A DNA stretch of 64,000 bases from Trematomus loennbergii (lineage: Eukaryota > Chordata > Actinopteri > Perciformes > Nototheniidae): NCBI GenBank assembly GCA_012861695.1, contig JAAOOA010000060.1, positions 17,894,472 through 17,958,471 on the forward strand, in the 5' to 3' direction. Below the pieces are notes generated by a model. That model searched no databases and had not been told where the DNA came from. It was given only the letters and a program-made list of their open reading frames with translations. The position numbers and the translations under genes are program-made. Shown in pieces: positions 21,444 through 32,160 of this stretch; the stretch's first letter is position 1, and every line of letters starts with the position of its first letter.

Positions 21444-23059
21444 CAACCCAGTCTCACGGCATTTTGTGTTATAGTCACGACATTTAATCTATTGATTCGT
21501 GTTCACCAACACGATTTTCCCCTTTTTTCGTGTCACACAGAACGATTTGAAAAGTAATGTATTTCTATTGGTAGTATGTTTCGTGCCTGCACCGCGTCTT
21601 TTTGTCCGGTCGGGTCTTGGAAGACCGGAAGCTGTGTGGTTCATAAAAACATGTTCTTACTCAATATCAAGCCACGATTATTGTTTTTAATTTTAATTCG
21701 TATAATGTCTGACTTTTTTTGCCGTCCGTGAGGAAAATAAATGGGGCTCAGAGCCTCAGAATACGGAAATCTGTATTTTTTAAATCTTTTTTTCCATCTA
21801 ATTTGTTATTCTTTTCTAAATAACACACTGTTATTTACTCAACAATAACACACAATTATCCTTGTTTTTATTTATTTGTTTAAAGGGCCCATGTCATGGC
21901 CATTTCCACCGATCATAATTCCATTGTTGAGGTCTACTAGAATAGATTTATATTGTGCAATTTTCCAAACTCACATTGGTTTCTCATACAGCATCTCTGT
22001 AAACTTCGTGTATTCACTGAATTTCAATCTCTGCCTTTAACGGCTCGTTGTAGCTCCAATAACTCCAGCCCCCACCCTCCCTGTGAACAGTGTGCTCTGA
22101 TTGGTCGGGACGTTGTGAATCGCGCTGAGCCCCGTGGAGGTGTTGTTTCCTTGTTAGCGATACACAGCCAAACACAGCCAAACTCATCCTGAGCACACAC
22201 AAAGTCACAGCCGAAGTAAAAACAATAAGTGTGGCTTGATATTGAGTAAGACAAAGGTTGATAAACGCTGTGAGAATGGGTCTGTAGAGAGAATTTTGCC
22301 GCGATCCCAACTGTCTGTTATCAGCCTGCAGCCAGGGAGGAGAAATCAGCTGAGTTGCCTGCTCCCTGCACACAGATGTGTGTGTGAGGAAGTCCGTGGA
22401 TTGGTCAATTTGGACCAATCAGCGGGGGCTTAACGTAACGGCTCCGCGGACGTAACGTAACGGCTCCACGGATTGGTCCATTTCGTTCTGGGTACGGCTT
22501 GACATCATGCCGTACCCGGAACAAAATGGAAGAATCAAATGGACAATGACGTATCTCCAACGAGGCATATAGGCCTACGTCTGTTTCCTGTTACTTTATT
22601 TTGAAATTCACTTCCTGACGGATGGCAAAAAAGCCCGAGATTATAGAATTAAACAAATAAATAAAAACAAGGATAATTGTGTGTTATTGTTTGAGTAAAT
22701 AACAGTGTGTTTATTAGAAAAGAATAACAAATTAGAAGGAAAGAAAGATTTAAAAATACAGATTTCAGTATTCTGAGGCTCTGAGCCCCATTTATTTTCC
22801 TCACGGACGACCCAAAAAGTCAGACATTATACGATTTAAAATAAAAACAATAATCGTGGCTTGATATTGAGTAAGAACATGTTTTATGAACCCCACAGCT
22901 TCCGGTCTTCCAAAACCAGACCAAAAATGTACACAATTACATTACTTTTAAAATCGTTCTGTGTGACACGAAAAAAAGGTGAAATCGTGTTGGTGAACAC
23001 GAATCATTCAATAGATTAAATGTCGTGACTATAACACGAAATGCCGTGAGACTGGGTTG
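21444..23059. mobile_element. Fam1 long-inverted-repeat element, copy a
   Basis: It begins CAACCCAGTCTCACGGC and ends with the exact complement. The ends continue as inverted arms of roughly 440-485 bp (21,444-21,883 and about 22,575-23,059) that match with scattered differences. It is flanked by a 7-bp duplication AATAGTC. The arms contain the phrase GTAGTATGTTTCGTGCCTGC and a TTTATTTTCCTC block shared with the copies at 36,350-46,540. No transposase is visible. I cannot assign a superfamily; TSD length and end sequence do not fit the families I know with confidence. Confidence 0.85.
21880..22570 (+). mobile_element. TTAA-targeted MITE, right end missing
   Basis: Exactly at a TTAA in the left Fam1 arm (21,880-21,883) the arm sequence is replaced by AGGGCCCATGTCATGGCC, which resembles the end of an abundant fish MITE (GGGCCCATATTATGC) that duplicates TTAA. 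The expected matching right end GGGCCCTTTAA is absent before the right arm resumes near 22,575, so the right half was lost. Internal sequence 21,980-22,430 has only chance frames. Confidence 0.55.
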
Positions 23060-23066
23060 AATAGTC
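23060..23066. repeat. 7-bp target-site duplication AATAGTC, right copy
   Basis: Exact match to 21,437-21,443. Confidence 0.85.
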
Positions 23067-24240
23067 AGTATCACAGGGAGCGGCAGCTCACCCTATTCTA
23101 CTTTTCCTTCTCTCTCCCTGCACATTTCTGTCTAACCCTCGCTTGTTTCCCAGTTTAGACTCGTCGCATCATGTAAGGTAAGTATATGCCCTCATTCAGC
23201 GCAGCGCTACTATCATATCACTCACGGATATTATCGTAATGATTCATTGCATCGCATCGTTCATCATTAGTTTTTGTGGGTTCTCTTTTCCTAGTCGGCT
23301 TCTCCTCCCCCTAAATCCATCACAGCATGATGGGGTTATCTCCAACGTATATATTGCCCCTTGTTCACACGGCAACAAATATGTTATCACTCTAACGAAC
23401 TAAGTCTCCCCGATTAATGAAGTCAGCGCAAGCTCTTCAGGAAGAACGTCTCTTACACTCTCATTCACATGTCTCCAGCTGTCGTCAGACAGTACAAGCT
23501 ACGCAATCATGAATCATTATAGCCTAATAGAAGTCAGGGAACTTCTTCCTCAGCTAATGTCCAGCAGCTACCTTCATACCCGGCCGCAGTCAGGCTCCTC
23601 ATCTATATTATTTATATATATTTCTGCCTCACTGCATAAATCTCTGTCTAATTCTCGATTCATTATTTCATCAGATTCCTTTGCCATCACGTAGGTAAGG
23701 TCTTACGTTCATTTTACAAGGCTTGTTCCACTCCCGGTAAGCAACTCGCTCACCTCTACTAATGTATTTTCTCGCATCATCTTATTATCAACATTTACTA
23801 TTCCGAGGGGGTTCACCTTTCCTAGCCATCTCCTCTTTTAATTCATCAAATCACATGGGGTCTAATTGCAAAGTATTAAGAATAGTTAATACTCCGGAGG
23901 AGAGAGCTGAAGGATCGGCGGGCCGGAGCTTTACTGTCTAATAATTACCGGCAGACACCGGTCAAGCTTCTCCGCATCGATCTCAATGCGACTACTTTCT
24001 CGGCCTCACTTTGAGGCATGTATTATTCGCCCGTTCGCATCGTCTCTATTTTTCTGTATAATTCTCAATCATGTCTCAGTAGAATCCATGCCGCCTGGTA
24101 AGGTAAGATCCTTCGTCAAGTGGTCCGATCTTAATCTTTCATCCACTTTCCTCCTTTTTGAGGGTTCCCTATATGCTCACGGCTGCATTTCCCCCTTTAG
24201 ATATATACGATTTCAGACAACATAAGCAATCATACCGGGG
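23067..24240 (+). repeat. Degenerate tandem modules of unknown origin
   Basis: Three diverged modules each show CTGTCTAA/CTGTATAATTCTC, then a CATCA.GTA(A)GGTAAG block (23,170; 23,688; 24,088), then GGGTTC.C...CCTAG...TCTCCTC or GGGTTCCCTATATGC, then GGGGT(T/C)TA. The spacing is 400-520 bp. The GGTAAG sites look like splice donors but no consistent frame leads into them. Related pieces are at 10,241-10,454 and 26,443-26,700. Confidence 0.55.
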
Positions 24241-24355
24241 GAATACATAGTTAAAAATATTGATATAAAAATAGTTTATAATTTTTAAAGTGCATTCAAA
24301 GTGTGAAATCTCATCTTTTGAAATGTTCAAAGTGGAGATGGTTACGGTTATTGCA

Positions 24356-24727
24356 TTAAGTGTGGTGGTTGAGCAGCCTGACGGCCCAGGGGTAGAAACA
24401 GTTTTTTAGTCTGTTTGTCCGTGATTTGAAGCTCCTGTATCTCCTCCCAGAAGGCAGGAGAGAGAACAGTCTGTGACCTGGGTGAGAGCTGTCCTTTAAT
24501 ATTTGATTTGCTCTGCTAAGGCAGCGGGAGGTGGAGATGTGTTCCAGAGAGGGCAGGGGGCAGCCGACGGTTTTCTCTGCCATCCTAATCACTCTCTGCA
24601 GGGCTTTCTTGTCCGTTCCTGAACAGCCAGCATACCACACAGAGATGGAGTATGACAGCACGCTCTCGATGGTCGCCCGGTAGAAGGACACCAGCAGCTT
24701 CTTGTTCAGTCTGTTTCTCCGAAGCAC
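24356..24727 (-). pseudogene. LINE 2 RT thumb and C-terminus
   Basis: 123 codons beginning LRRNRLNKKLLVSFYRATIE, then SVWYAGCSGTDKKALQRVIR and HPGHRLFSLLPSGRRYRSFK, the C-terminal block also found in the other LINE here. It is separated from the upstream frame by one in-frame TGA after KKAQQ (about 24,740), so both pieces are one protein broken by a nonsense change. Confidence 0.85.
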
Positions 24728-24742
24728 CCTCAGGAAGTGTAG

Positions 24743-25360
24743 TCACTGCTGGGCCTTCTTAACTGCTGCAGTGGTGTGTGCTATCCAGCTGAGGCTCTCC
24801 GAAATGTGAACCCCCAGGAACTTAAAGGTGGAGACCCTCTCCACTCTCTCTCCATTGAGGTGAAGGGGGGCGGGTTCTGGACGGTGTTTTCTGAAGTCTA
24901 TGATGATTTCTTTTGTTTTGCTTGTGTTCAGATATAGGTTGTTTGCTGAACACCACGCAGACAGCTTCAGGATCTCATCTCTGTATGCCGACTCGTCGTC
25001 TCCCTTATATATTTGTCCGACCACAGTGGTGTCATCCGCAAATGTTATAATGGAGTTGGAGGGGTGAATGGGAGAGCAGTCATGTGTGTAGAGTGTGTAG
25101 AGTGTGTAGAGTAGCGGGCTCAGCACGCAGCCCTGCGGGGAGCCAGTGCTGAGGGTGCGGGTGGAGGAGCAATAAGGGCCTATTTTCACTGTCTGAGGAC
25201 GGTCTGTTAGGAAAATGTTTATCCAGGCGCATATGATGTGGGGGAAACCTAGGCTTGACAGTTTTTCCACTAGTATGTCAGGTATGATGGTGTTAAAAGC
25301 TGAGCTAAAATCGACAAACAGCATCCTGATATAGCTGCCTGGGCCTTCTAGGTGGCTCAC
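24743..25360 (-). pseudogene. LINE 2 reverse transcriptase palm
   Basis: 205 codons with [18 protein letters not shown] (residues 13-30, first catalytic Asp), [14 protein letters not shown] (71-84), FADD (107-110, catalytic) and [15 protein letters not shown] short in-frame TLY repeat at residues 86-91 comes from a GTGTAGA triplication. Upstream, the frame continues as [12 protein letters not shown], and a TAA replaces a tyrosine codon in FAYRANRS near 25,412. Confidence 0.85.
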
Positions 25361-25565
25361 AGCTGTGTGAAGGACCGTGGCGATGGCATCAGCCGTGGAT
25401 CTGTTAGCTCTTTAGGCAAACTGATGAGGGTCGAGGGAGGGTGGGAGGCTGGCTTTGATGTAGTCGGCTATCAGTCTTTCGAAACATTTCATCACCGCCG
25501 ATGTTAGGGCTATGGGCCTGTAGTCGTTGAGCTCTCTGACTGGTGTCTTTTTGGGGACAGGAATG
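25361..25565 (-). pseudogene. LINE 2 RT N-terminal part, up to the insertion
   Basis: The minus strand encodes [20 protein letters not shown] then [15 protein letters not shown], the RT motif before the palm. The preceding residues (CLKTATI) are on the far side of the inserted L2 tail at 26,230. Joined coordinates would keep the frame. Confidence 0.8.
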
Positions 25566-25570
25566 ATGGT
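25566..25570. repeat. Target-site duplication ATGGT, left copy
   Basis: Repeated at 26,225-26,229 on the other side of the L2 tail. Confidence 0.7.
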
Positions 25571-26224
25571 CTCTCACCCGCCCTGCAGCTGAGCGACTCA
25601 TTCACGCCTTCATCTCCTCCCGCCTTGACTATTGCAACTCACTCCTCTACAGCATCAGCACTACATCCCTCAATAGACTCCAGCGTGTCCAGAACGCAGC
25701 CGCCAGACTCCTCACACACACCAAATCATGGCATCACATCACCCCGGTCCTCAAAGAACTCCACTGGCTCCCTGTTTCACACTGCATCCATTACAAACTC
25801 CTGATCCTCACATACACAGCCCTCCACCATCTGCCCCCCCCCCTACCTCACTGACCTCCTCATCCTCTACCAACCACCCGGTCGCTCAGATCCACCTCAG
25901 CCGGTTTGCTTTCCATCCCCGAGGCCAAACTCCGGAGCTTTGGGGATAGAGCCTTCTCTGGAACTCCCTCCCCCAAGACCTCCGTGAGTCTGAGTCCCTC
26001 ACCCTGTTCCAGTCCCGCCTCAAAACCCACCTCTTCAACTCTGTATATCCCCTCTCAACCAACTTCCTCCTGAATGCTTTTTCTGTTTTTGTTTATTTTG
26101 TTTTGTTATTTTTGTTTGTTTTTGCCTGTCCTTGTTTGTCTACCCTCCCTCTTAATGTACATAAAGCATCTTTGGGTTCAAGAAAAGCGCTATAGAAATA
26201 TAATTTATTATTATTATTATTATT
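25571..26224 (+). mobile_element. 5'-truncated L2-clade LINE tail
   Basis: The plus strand starts inside the RT C-terminus (RLDYCNSLLYSISTTSLNRL, then QRVQNAAARLLTHTKSWHHI and TPVLKELHWLPVSHCIHYK), a signature of L2/Maui-type LINEs. It ends with TTGGGTTCAAGAAAAGCGC and an (ATT)n tail. The frame is broken near the C run at 25,838. It inserted into the other LINE in opposite orientation with a 5-bp duplication ATGGT. Truncation and a simple-repeat tail are normal for target-primed reverse transcription. Confidence 0.9.
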
Positions 26225-26229
26225 ATGGT
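26225..26229. repeat. Target-site duplication ATGGT, right copy
   Basis: Matches 25,566-25,570; the interrupted LINE frame resumes here. Confidence 0.7.
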
Positions 26230-26394
26230 AGCCGTCTTCAGACAGGATGTAATGCAAGCTTGTGACATGGACAGGTTGAATATCCTGGTCAGGGCCCCTG
26301 AAAGCTGGTCAGCACAAGCTTTGAGTACTTTGCCGAGTACTCCATCGGGTCCTGCGGCTTTTCCAGGATTCACAGACCTCAGCGTCTGCTTCAT
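26230..26394 (-). pseudogene. LINE 2 RT, most N-terminal surviving part
   Basis: The minus strand reads MKQTLRSVNPGKAAGPDGVL, then KACADQLSGALTRIFNLSMS and CLKTATI. This is the conserved KAAGPDGV block at the entry to the RT domain. Its C-terminal continuation lies across the L2 insertion. Confidence 0.85.
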
Positions 26395-26442
26395 CTGATG
26401 TTCTTTGAGAGTGGGTGGTGGTATGGAGCTGATAGTTTGCAG

Positions 26443-26700
26443 TCCTGCAGTCAGCGTGATTTAAGGTTTCATGCTGCCAACCGCCTCCTCCCCATCCACC
26501 TCCTTTCATCATATCCAGTGCCAGGAGAGCTAATCCAAAGACCTCATCACATCCCGTCTTCATCCCATCTCCTCATCAAATCCAGATCTTCAGCATCATC
26601 ACCAGTGTCTAGAACGGGGGGGTTCCCTATATGCTCACGGCTGAATTTCCCCCTTTAGATATACGATTTCAGGATCGGGGTCTAATCGCCACAGACTTAA
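26443..26700 (+). repeat. Dispersed module fragment beyond the LINE
   Basis: It contains CCTGCAGTCAGCGTGATTT (also at 10,403) and GGGTTCCCTATATGCTCACG (also at 24,166), then GGGGTCTAATCGCC. The same phrase on both sides of the LINE shows that the LINE entered a repeated module. Confidence 0.6.
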
Positions 26701-26864
26701 CATTTATCATATGGCATGTGTCTATAAATGTTCTTTAACAAAATTAAGTCTCTCCTGATTGAACTGAAAATGCCTGTATTCTCCCACTGTCTGTAATAAT
26801 TTCCCATTACTAAAATTGTGTTGTCTTTAGTAACCTAGAAACCTTGTATTAATGGTAATTATCT

Positions 26865-26952
26865 CAGCTAACTGATCTTTTTTTTTTTTTTTTGCAAAAA
26901 AAACCACAAAGCTAACGCTGACCCTCTGAATTAGCCACGAGCGAAAAAATGC
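26865..26952 (+). repeat. Fragment related to the piggyBac-like element at 57 kb
   Basis: CTCAGCTAACTGATCTTTT, a homopolymer, then GAATTAGCCACGAGCGAAAA match 57,174-57,262 closely. No terminal repeats are present here, so only an internal piece remains. Confidence 0.6.
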
Positions 26953-29900
26953 TATTGCTATTGTTTCCCAGATATAGATAATATATCCATATATCCCAGA
27001 TATAGAGAAAACACAATCTTAAATTAGATAATTATAAATAGGCTCGCTCTTGATAAATACAATGTAAATCAATGTAAATCGGGCTATTCAAATTTGTTTT
27101 TCAGAAGATATTGAAGTCTCTATGAAGCCGCATGAGGACTTGCTGATTCAATGAAGTGCTTCTGATGTCTTGTTCAATCAACTGTTAACTTGAGAACATA
27201 AGAGAAAGCATTGCTGCAATGCACTTATGCTGTATTACCCCGCTAAGTTTTCACCGTACTACAGCAATCCCACCTTATCAAGGTAATCAATTTGCAGCAG
27301 CCTGCTCACAAAATCAATAACTGGTTTAGATGCAAAGTGCCATCTCCCAGTTATGCTGCCTGTATATTTATTTTGACAGTTAATAAAAATGGCAGCTCAG
27401 GCAATTTGAAAAAAATAAAATACAGAGGCTCATACTAAAATGACGTGTCTTCAGCCGTGTGCTCTTCCAAGATCTAATCTATGGATCGGATTTTACTATT
27501 TTTAGCTAAATCATACCAATTTAATATACAAACACCAATAACAATACATACAAAATTGTGCTGAGACTTTCCATCAGCTCATTTATTAAGGTCAGGAGGT
27601 TTAAGGCTACACTATTGAAAATGGTACTGCTGTATGCATTTGAATCAGCAGTGACAAAAGTATAAACAAACTGTAGTTGTGTTTACCTTTTATTTCTGCA
27701 ATCAATGATCCAATAAGTTTTGATGTGATGACTTTTATAAATTCAAGTTTATCTGAAAAAGACAATATCTCTTCAAAGGTCTTTCAGAGTGATACAACTT
27801 TATGTTTTGGCTTAGTTCCTTTTAGATATATTAAATTGCAGCTGGCAGATAAACGCTTTTTAAAATATGACTTACAAATGTAATCATTTTAGAAAATAAC
27901 TGACAATAAATGCTATGCTACCACTTTAAGCATTAAAGTATATGAATACCAGGAGCTGTGTCCCCTTTTAATAAATGTACCAACACATATTTTGGGACTT
28001 TTTTTTTCTCCTTCCTCTCCTTTCTATTAATGTGCCATTTTCAGAAGACAGAAGCTTTACACATGATAAAACCATGACATATTTTGCTTCTTTCCAAACC
28101 TGCTTTCACCAGTGAGTCTGAAATTGGAGCACATTCCTGGGCATCCACATTCAGGTCTTGCTCTGAAAGGGACTGGCATATGCAACGTGCCTCGAGGGAC
28201 TCTCTTTCAGTCTTGGCCATCTCAATAGGTGCAGAACCCACTTGGCTTTCCACAATGTGAACATTTGCACATACACACAAACATGGTTACAGCAAAGAGT
28301 GAGGTGAAATGGGTTCGTTAAGCAATGCCTTAATGAAGATATGTTAAGAGCGCAAGGACCAGCCTCTGGGAAAATTAGAGAGAAAGAAGAAAAAAACTCA
28401 AAACGAGAAGAGATTGTGAGGAAAACTGGGACGGACAGAGAAAGAACACCGAGTTTCTTTAACTTGTTTTGGTTTGACAGAGATGCAGTTTGACTTTCTG
28501 ATATAAATAAAGAACATATGATGTTCAATATTGTAAAAAAAAGGTTGTGACATCAGGAAGACTCAAGGAAATAGATATTAGTGTTCAAGACAAAGTATGA
28601 CTACGTATTGTGTGGCCTCTAAACAGTAAAGCAATTCACAAGGTTGGTGTGAGCTGAACCTTGACATAACAATTAATTTCAAACTTGGAGACTATATTAG
28701 TCACACATTTCCTTCGGGAGGCAAGTTGTGCACAGCCCAAGGCGTACATTGCTTTGGGACTCCCACTGCCTCCCAGGATTCAACACTAATGTCCCTTGGT
28801 GCACCTCTTCCTCATTTATCATGCTATCAAGAAACCCCCTAAGAATATGTTTGAGAAGCTCTGAAGGAAACCCTCAGGAATTTATTTAGATACGGATGAA
28901 AAGGTGTACAAGCTTCAGCCTTATTCAAAATATGAAATTATTCCTTCACTATTGATAAAATGGCACAGTGTGATCTTCCAAACTTTGAAGTTAGCGGTAA
29001 TGTAAGTTGAAACATTTCCAACATATTTTTCAGCTCTAAAAATCGCTTTACCAATAAATTAACAACAAAACTTTTTTGAAGACTCTTATTGATTCAGTTA
29101 CTACATCCTGATCTGCATCTGTTGCTAAGCAATACATGGACAAGACATAACTTAGCAAATACATATTAATAACCTAATTAATGTCAGTGAAAAGTGTGTT
29201 GCCTGGCAATTATGTCTTTGGCACAAACAATACTAAACTTTTAAGCTGGGTAAAATCAATACATGCTGCCTGGCTGTAACAAACGTTCGTACACTCTGCA
29301 TCGGGGAGAGGTTAAGAGCAAAGATGATCGAATGTAAGCTTGTGTGGAAGCCGGCTTATTATTCAAATCAATCACTTCTAAACGTATATAAAACCCTACC
29401 TGGCAAAGTGTGATAATGTAAGTCCTTTGCTTACTTTAGAAACAAGAAAAGAAAAAGGGAAAAAACAATGGATTTTTTCATTGACCAAGTTTGAGAAAAG
29501 CCTATTGAATGTTTCATCAACAAAGGAATGAATAAATGTTGCATTTAGCTGTTTATAACTCAATGAAACAGGTCTTCTATTGAGACTTGTAGCACCTGCC
29601 TTTTACCTCCCCCTTCGTCCTCCTAAGCAACTCTTCACCTTTCTCCAACTCCCACTTGTTTAACTAACGTCAGCTTGCTTTTTCAACAGTATTATCAAGA
29701 CATAAAATTCAGATCCAGTAGATAAGTGGGCGACTACGAACTGATGACCCACTCTAGTTCAAAATCAGTATTCTGTCAGGGTTTGTAAAGGAGAGAGGAA
29801 AGATACAGCACAAAAGGAAAGACTTGTGACCTTTCAACACGCAACCAATCAGACAACAGCTGTGTGTAACGGTCCAAGCTAGCAGAGGCAGTTACCATAG

Positions 29901-30454
29901 AAACATTCTTATTGTTCTTTTTTCAATAATGACCGCCTCGCTGCACATAATCCCGCATATCATACGGCCATAAACTAACTAAACCAACGACTGGACTCCC
30001 AATATATATATATACAAATCCTCTTATTGATTCCGCTAAGAAAAAAAAACTCTATCACCCGGCGTACCAAGAGCTTCAACTGCGGTGACAGCACCGTAAC
30101 TTAAAATGGAGGGCGGCTCTGATAGATGTGTTCTGTAACTGTCCGACTTTATTCACAGTTTCGTTTCCACTAACAGGTCCTTAAACAATGCGAGAGCAGC
30201 CCACACTGTGTTCCTGTTAGTGTTTACTTCCTGTCTGCCTTCTTCTGTTGATTTCTCTGATGTCCAACGCTCTGTCTTTAATCTCATCCCTTTCCCTTGA
30301 CCCTCGTTAGCAACAGTGATGTTATGCTTAGTAGCGGTGTGTTATCGAGTATTAACAACCTCCAAATTGACCAATCAGAATTGAGTATTCTACTAAGCCG
30401 TGTGATACGTTCAGATAATAAGTATAACACATAGGCACTGCAAGGAGGACAGTT
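26953..30454. other. Unassigned sequence, no firm gene
   Basis: Mostly AT-rich with short chance frames. One minus-strand frame at 28,041-28,280 is discussed as a weak candidate exon. Confidence 0.4.
28041..28280 (-). CDS. Weak candidate exon, unknown protein
   Basis: 79 codons on the minus strand with a hydrophilic, Glu/Ser-rich composition (EMAKTERESLEARCICQSLS, then EQDLNVDAQECAPISDSLVK) unlike the lysine/phenylalanine-rich chance frames around it. It ends in TGA at 28,041. I see no convincing splice acceptor with a pyrimidine tract before it and recognise no domain. It could be a terminal exon or chance. Confidence 0.15.
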   Translation of the reverse strand: MCVCANVHIVESQVGSAPIEMAKTERESLEARCICQSLSEQDLNVDAQECAPISDSLVKAGLERSKICHGFIMCKASVF

Positions 30455-31041
30455 ACGGAGCGTCCACACAGCAGCGTTAAACAAATCTTGGAGGTGGGCG
30501 TATCTGAAGCTTGGGTATTTTTTGCGAGCAACACTACCAACAACCAATCACATGAATCTCCCGCCCCCGACATACAAAGCAAAAAAGCCCGAAGTAAACT
30601 GGATATAAACTCCCCAAACAGGCGAAAACCTACCACTGTCTCTGCCTCCCTCCATGCCTGGCTCCTCCGGTTTGTATCCCGGTAGGTAAATAGGGACTGG
30701 TCATAAAGCACTGGGTGATTCCCTACCGCTAATTTCTCCTCCATCTTTTGGAATATGAGGAAATGAACTGCGGTATGTCACTCCCAGCTTACATGCGGTT
30801 TGATTGGCTAGCGCTTGAACTGTCAGATTTGCATTCACGGGATTTGATTGGCTGACGCTTCCACCTCAGCTTCAAAAGTTGAACATTGCTCAACTTTGAA
30901 TCCTGAAAATCCTGAAAATCTCCGCTCTGCTTCCCACAATGCAGTTCGGCGAAAAGTGAGGCAAAGTGACGTCACCCCATTCAAAGTGAATGGGCAGAAG
31001 CGTTAGAAGATGTTTTTAACGCTGCTGTGTGGACGCTCCGT
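30455..31041. mobile_element. MITE with 27-bp terminal inverted repeats
   Basis: The left end (ACGGAGCGTCCACACAGCAG at 30,455) and the right end (CTGCTGTGTGGACGCTCCGT ending 31,041) are exact inverted copies for about 27 bp including GCGTTAAA. 587 bp with no transposase. Flanks (AGTT / TTGG) show no clear duplication, so the superfamily is open. Minus-strand frames crossing it are shadows. Confidence 0.8.
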
Positions 31042-32100
31042 TTGGCACCACTTCCTCCCAGACAGTCTGGGGACTGGCAGTGATGTTTTGTAGTATAATT
31101 ACAATATTTCATCTTTAAAAATGTCACTCCAGCGTTTGTATCAACAAATGTTTATAATTTCAAACTCATGCAAGAAAATCAAGAATATGATTAAAGAACC
31201 CCTGCTATTAACAGTTTACTGACCTTCTCTTAATCTTCCCAAATCCAGTGACCTTTCTAAAGCTAGATTACCTTCATCCCCTGGTTGTTTTTACATAACT
31301 TCACACACCACGTATTCTGCATATGGGTAATATTAATCTGCAGAAGAGTTTTAGTGCAATGCTAATTCAAATCAAGATCACAGCAAGTGGCCAAAAAACT
31401 ATGTTTTTATGTATTTTATTGTATCCCTCTTTAATATAATTTAATTCAATGTACTATTTGTCTTTGCATTGTTTCACTGATCTTCAATGTATACAGTATG
31501 TAACTACGCTAAATAATTATACCACAGATGTAAAGAAAAGCAAATGTATTTTCTGGATGACAAAACAGAGACCATTGAAAGAAAGACGATGTGCCGTTCT
31601 AGCGGACAGACTGATCAGTGGGAGTGAAGGACAGGAGACCCATTAGTAAAAGTATTTAAAAGTATCATAAATCTTTGCACTGAGTTTGTCTTATATATTT
31701 CATGAATTTCATTTTCCCAATCCGTTTCAGAAATACTTCAATTTTAAAAAACAACTCTAAATCACTATGATTTTGCTAACCAGACTTTATGGGATGGAAA
31801 TTGCTCAGATTTTGTAGATATTGATTACATTATCATTTATCTTATTCAGATTAGTTTTGATTAATTATTAATTATTGTGTAAACAAAAAAGATGTTAGAA
31901 TCTGGAAGGAAAGGAATATTAAATAATTGATCTGCCCAATCATTACGTAACTCATTATTTTTAACATGCGGTCACATTGCAGTCTGATGGTACTGATAAT
32001 TCTTATAATCAGAATACAAGCCAACAGTAACTGGTTAGCAGGAAATACGATTGAACGTTTTTAGCTGCAGTTGAAAATGTTAATCTTTGCTGGAAAGTAT
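31042..32100. other. Unassigned sequence, no gene seen
   Basis: AT-rich, short frames only. Confidence 0.5.
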
Positions 32101-32160
32101 GAGATAAGATAAGATAAGCCTTTATTGGTCCCTAGAGGTACAATTTAGGAAAGAAATGGA
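32101..32160 (-). repeat. LINE 3'-tail scrap (GATAAGATAAG type)
   Basis: AGATAAGATAAGATAAGCCT followed by TTTATTGGTCCC and a GGTACAATTT block resembles the reverse complement of a fish LINE tail that ends in short GATAA-type repeats. Only about 55 bases survive. Confidence 0.5.

Larger units (their letters stand above)
24241..26442 (-). mobile_element. LINE 2 (Rex/L2/CR1 group), interrupted by an L2 tail
   Basis: From about 26,442 to 24,241 on the minus strand: RT N-terminal blocks (26,394-26,230), insertion (25,571-26,224), then the rest of RT (25,565-24,356) and a short AT-rich 3' end. It is 5'-truncated just upstream of the RT. It is related to, but clearly distinct from, the LINE at 14.1-18.0 kb. 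At least two in-frame stops make it inactive. Confidence 0.85.

Noticed and set aside
30284..30744. Minus-strand frames of 87 and 130 codons.
   Set aside because: They run across the left terminal repeat of a MITE, so are not a gene.
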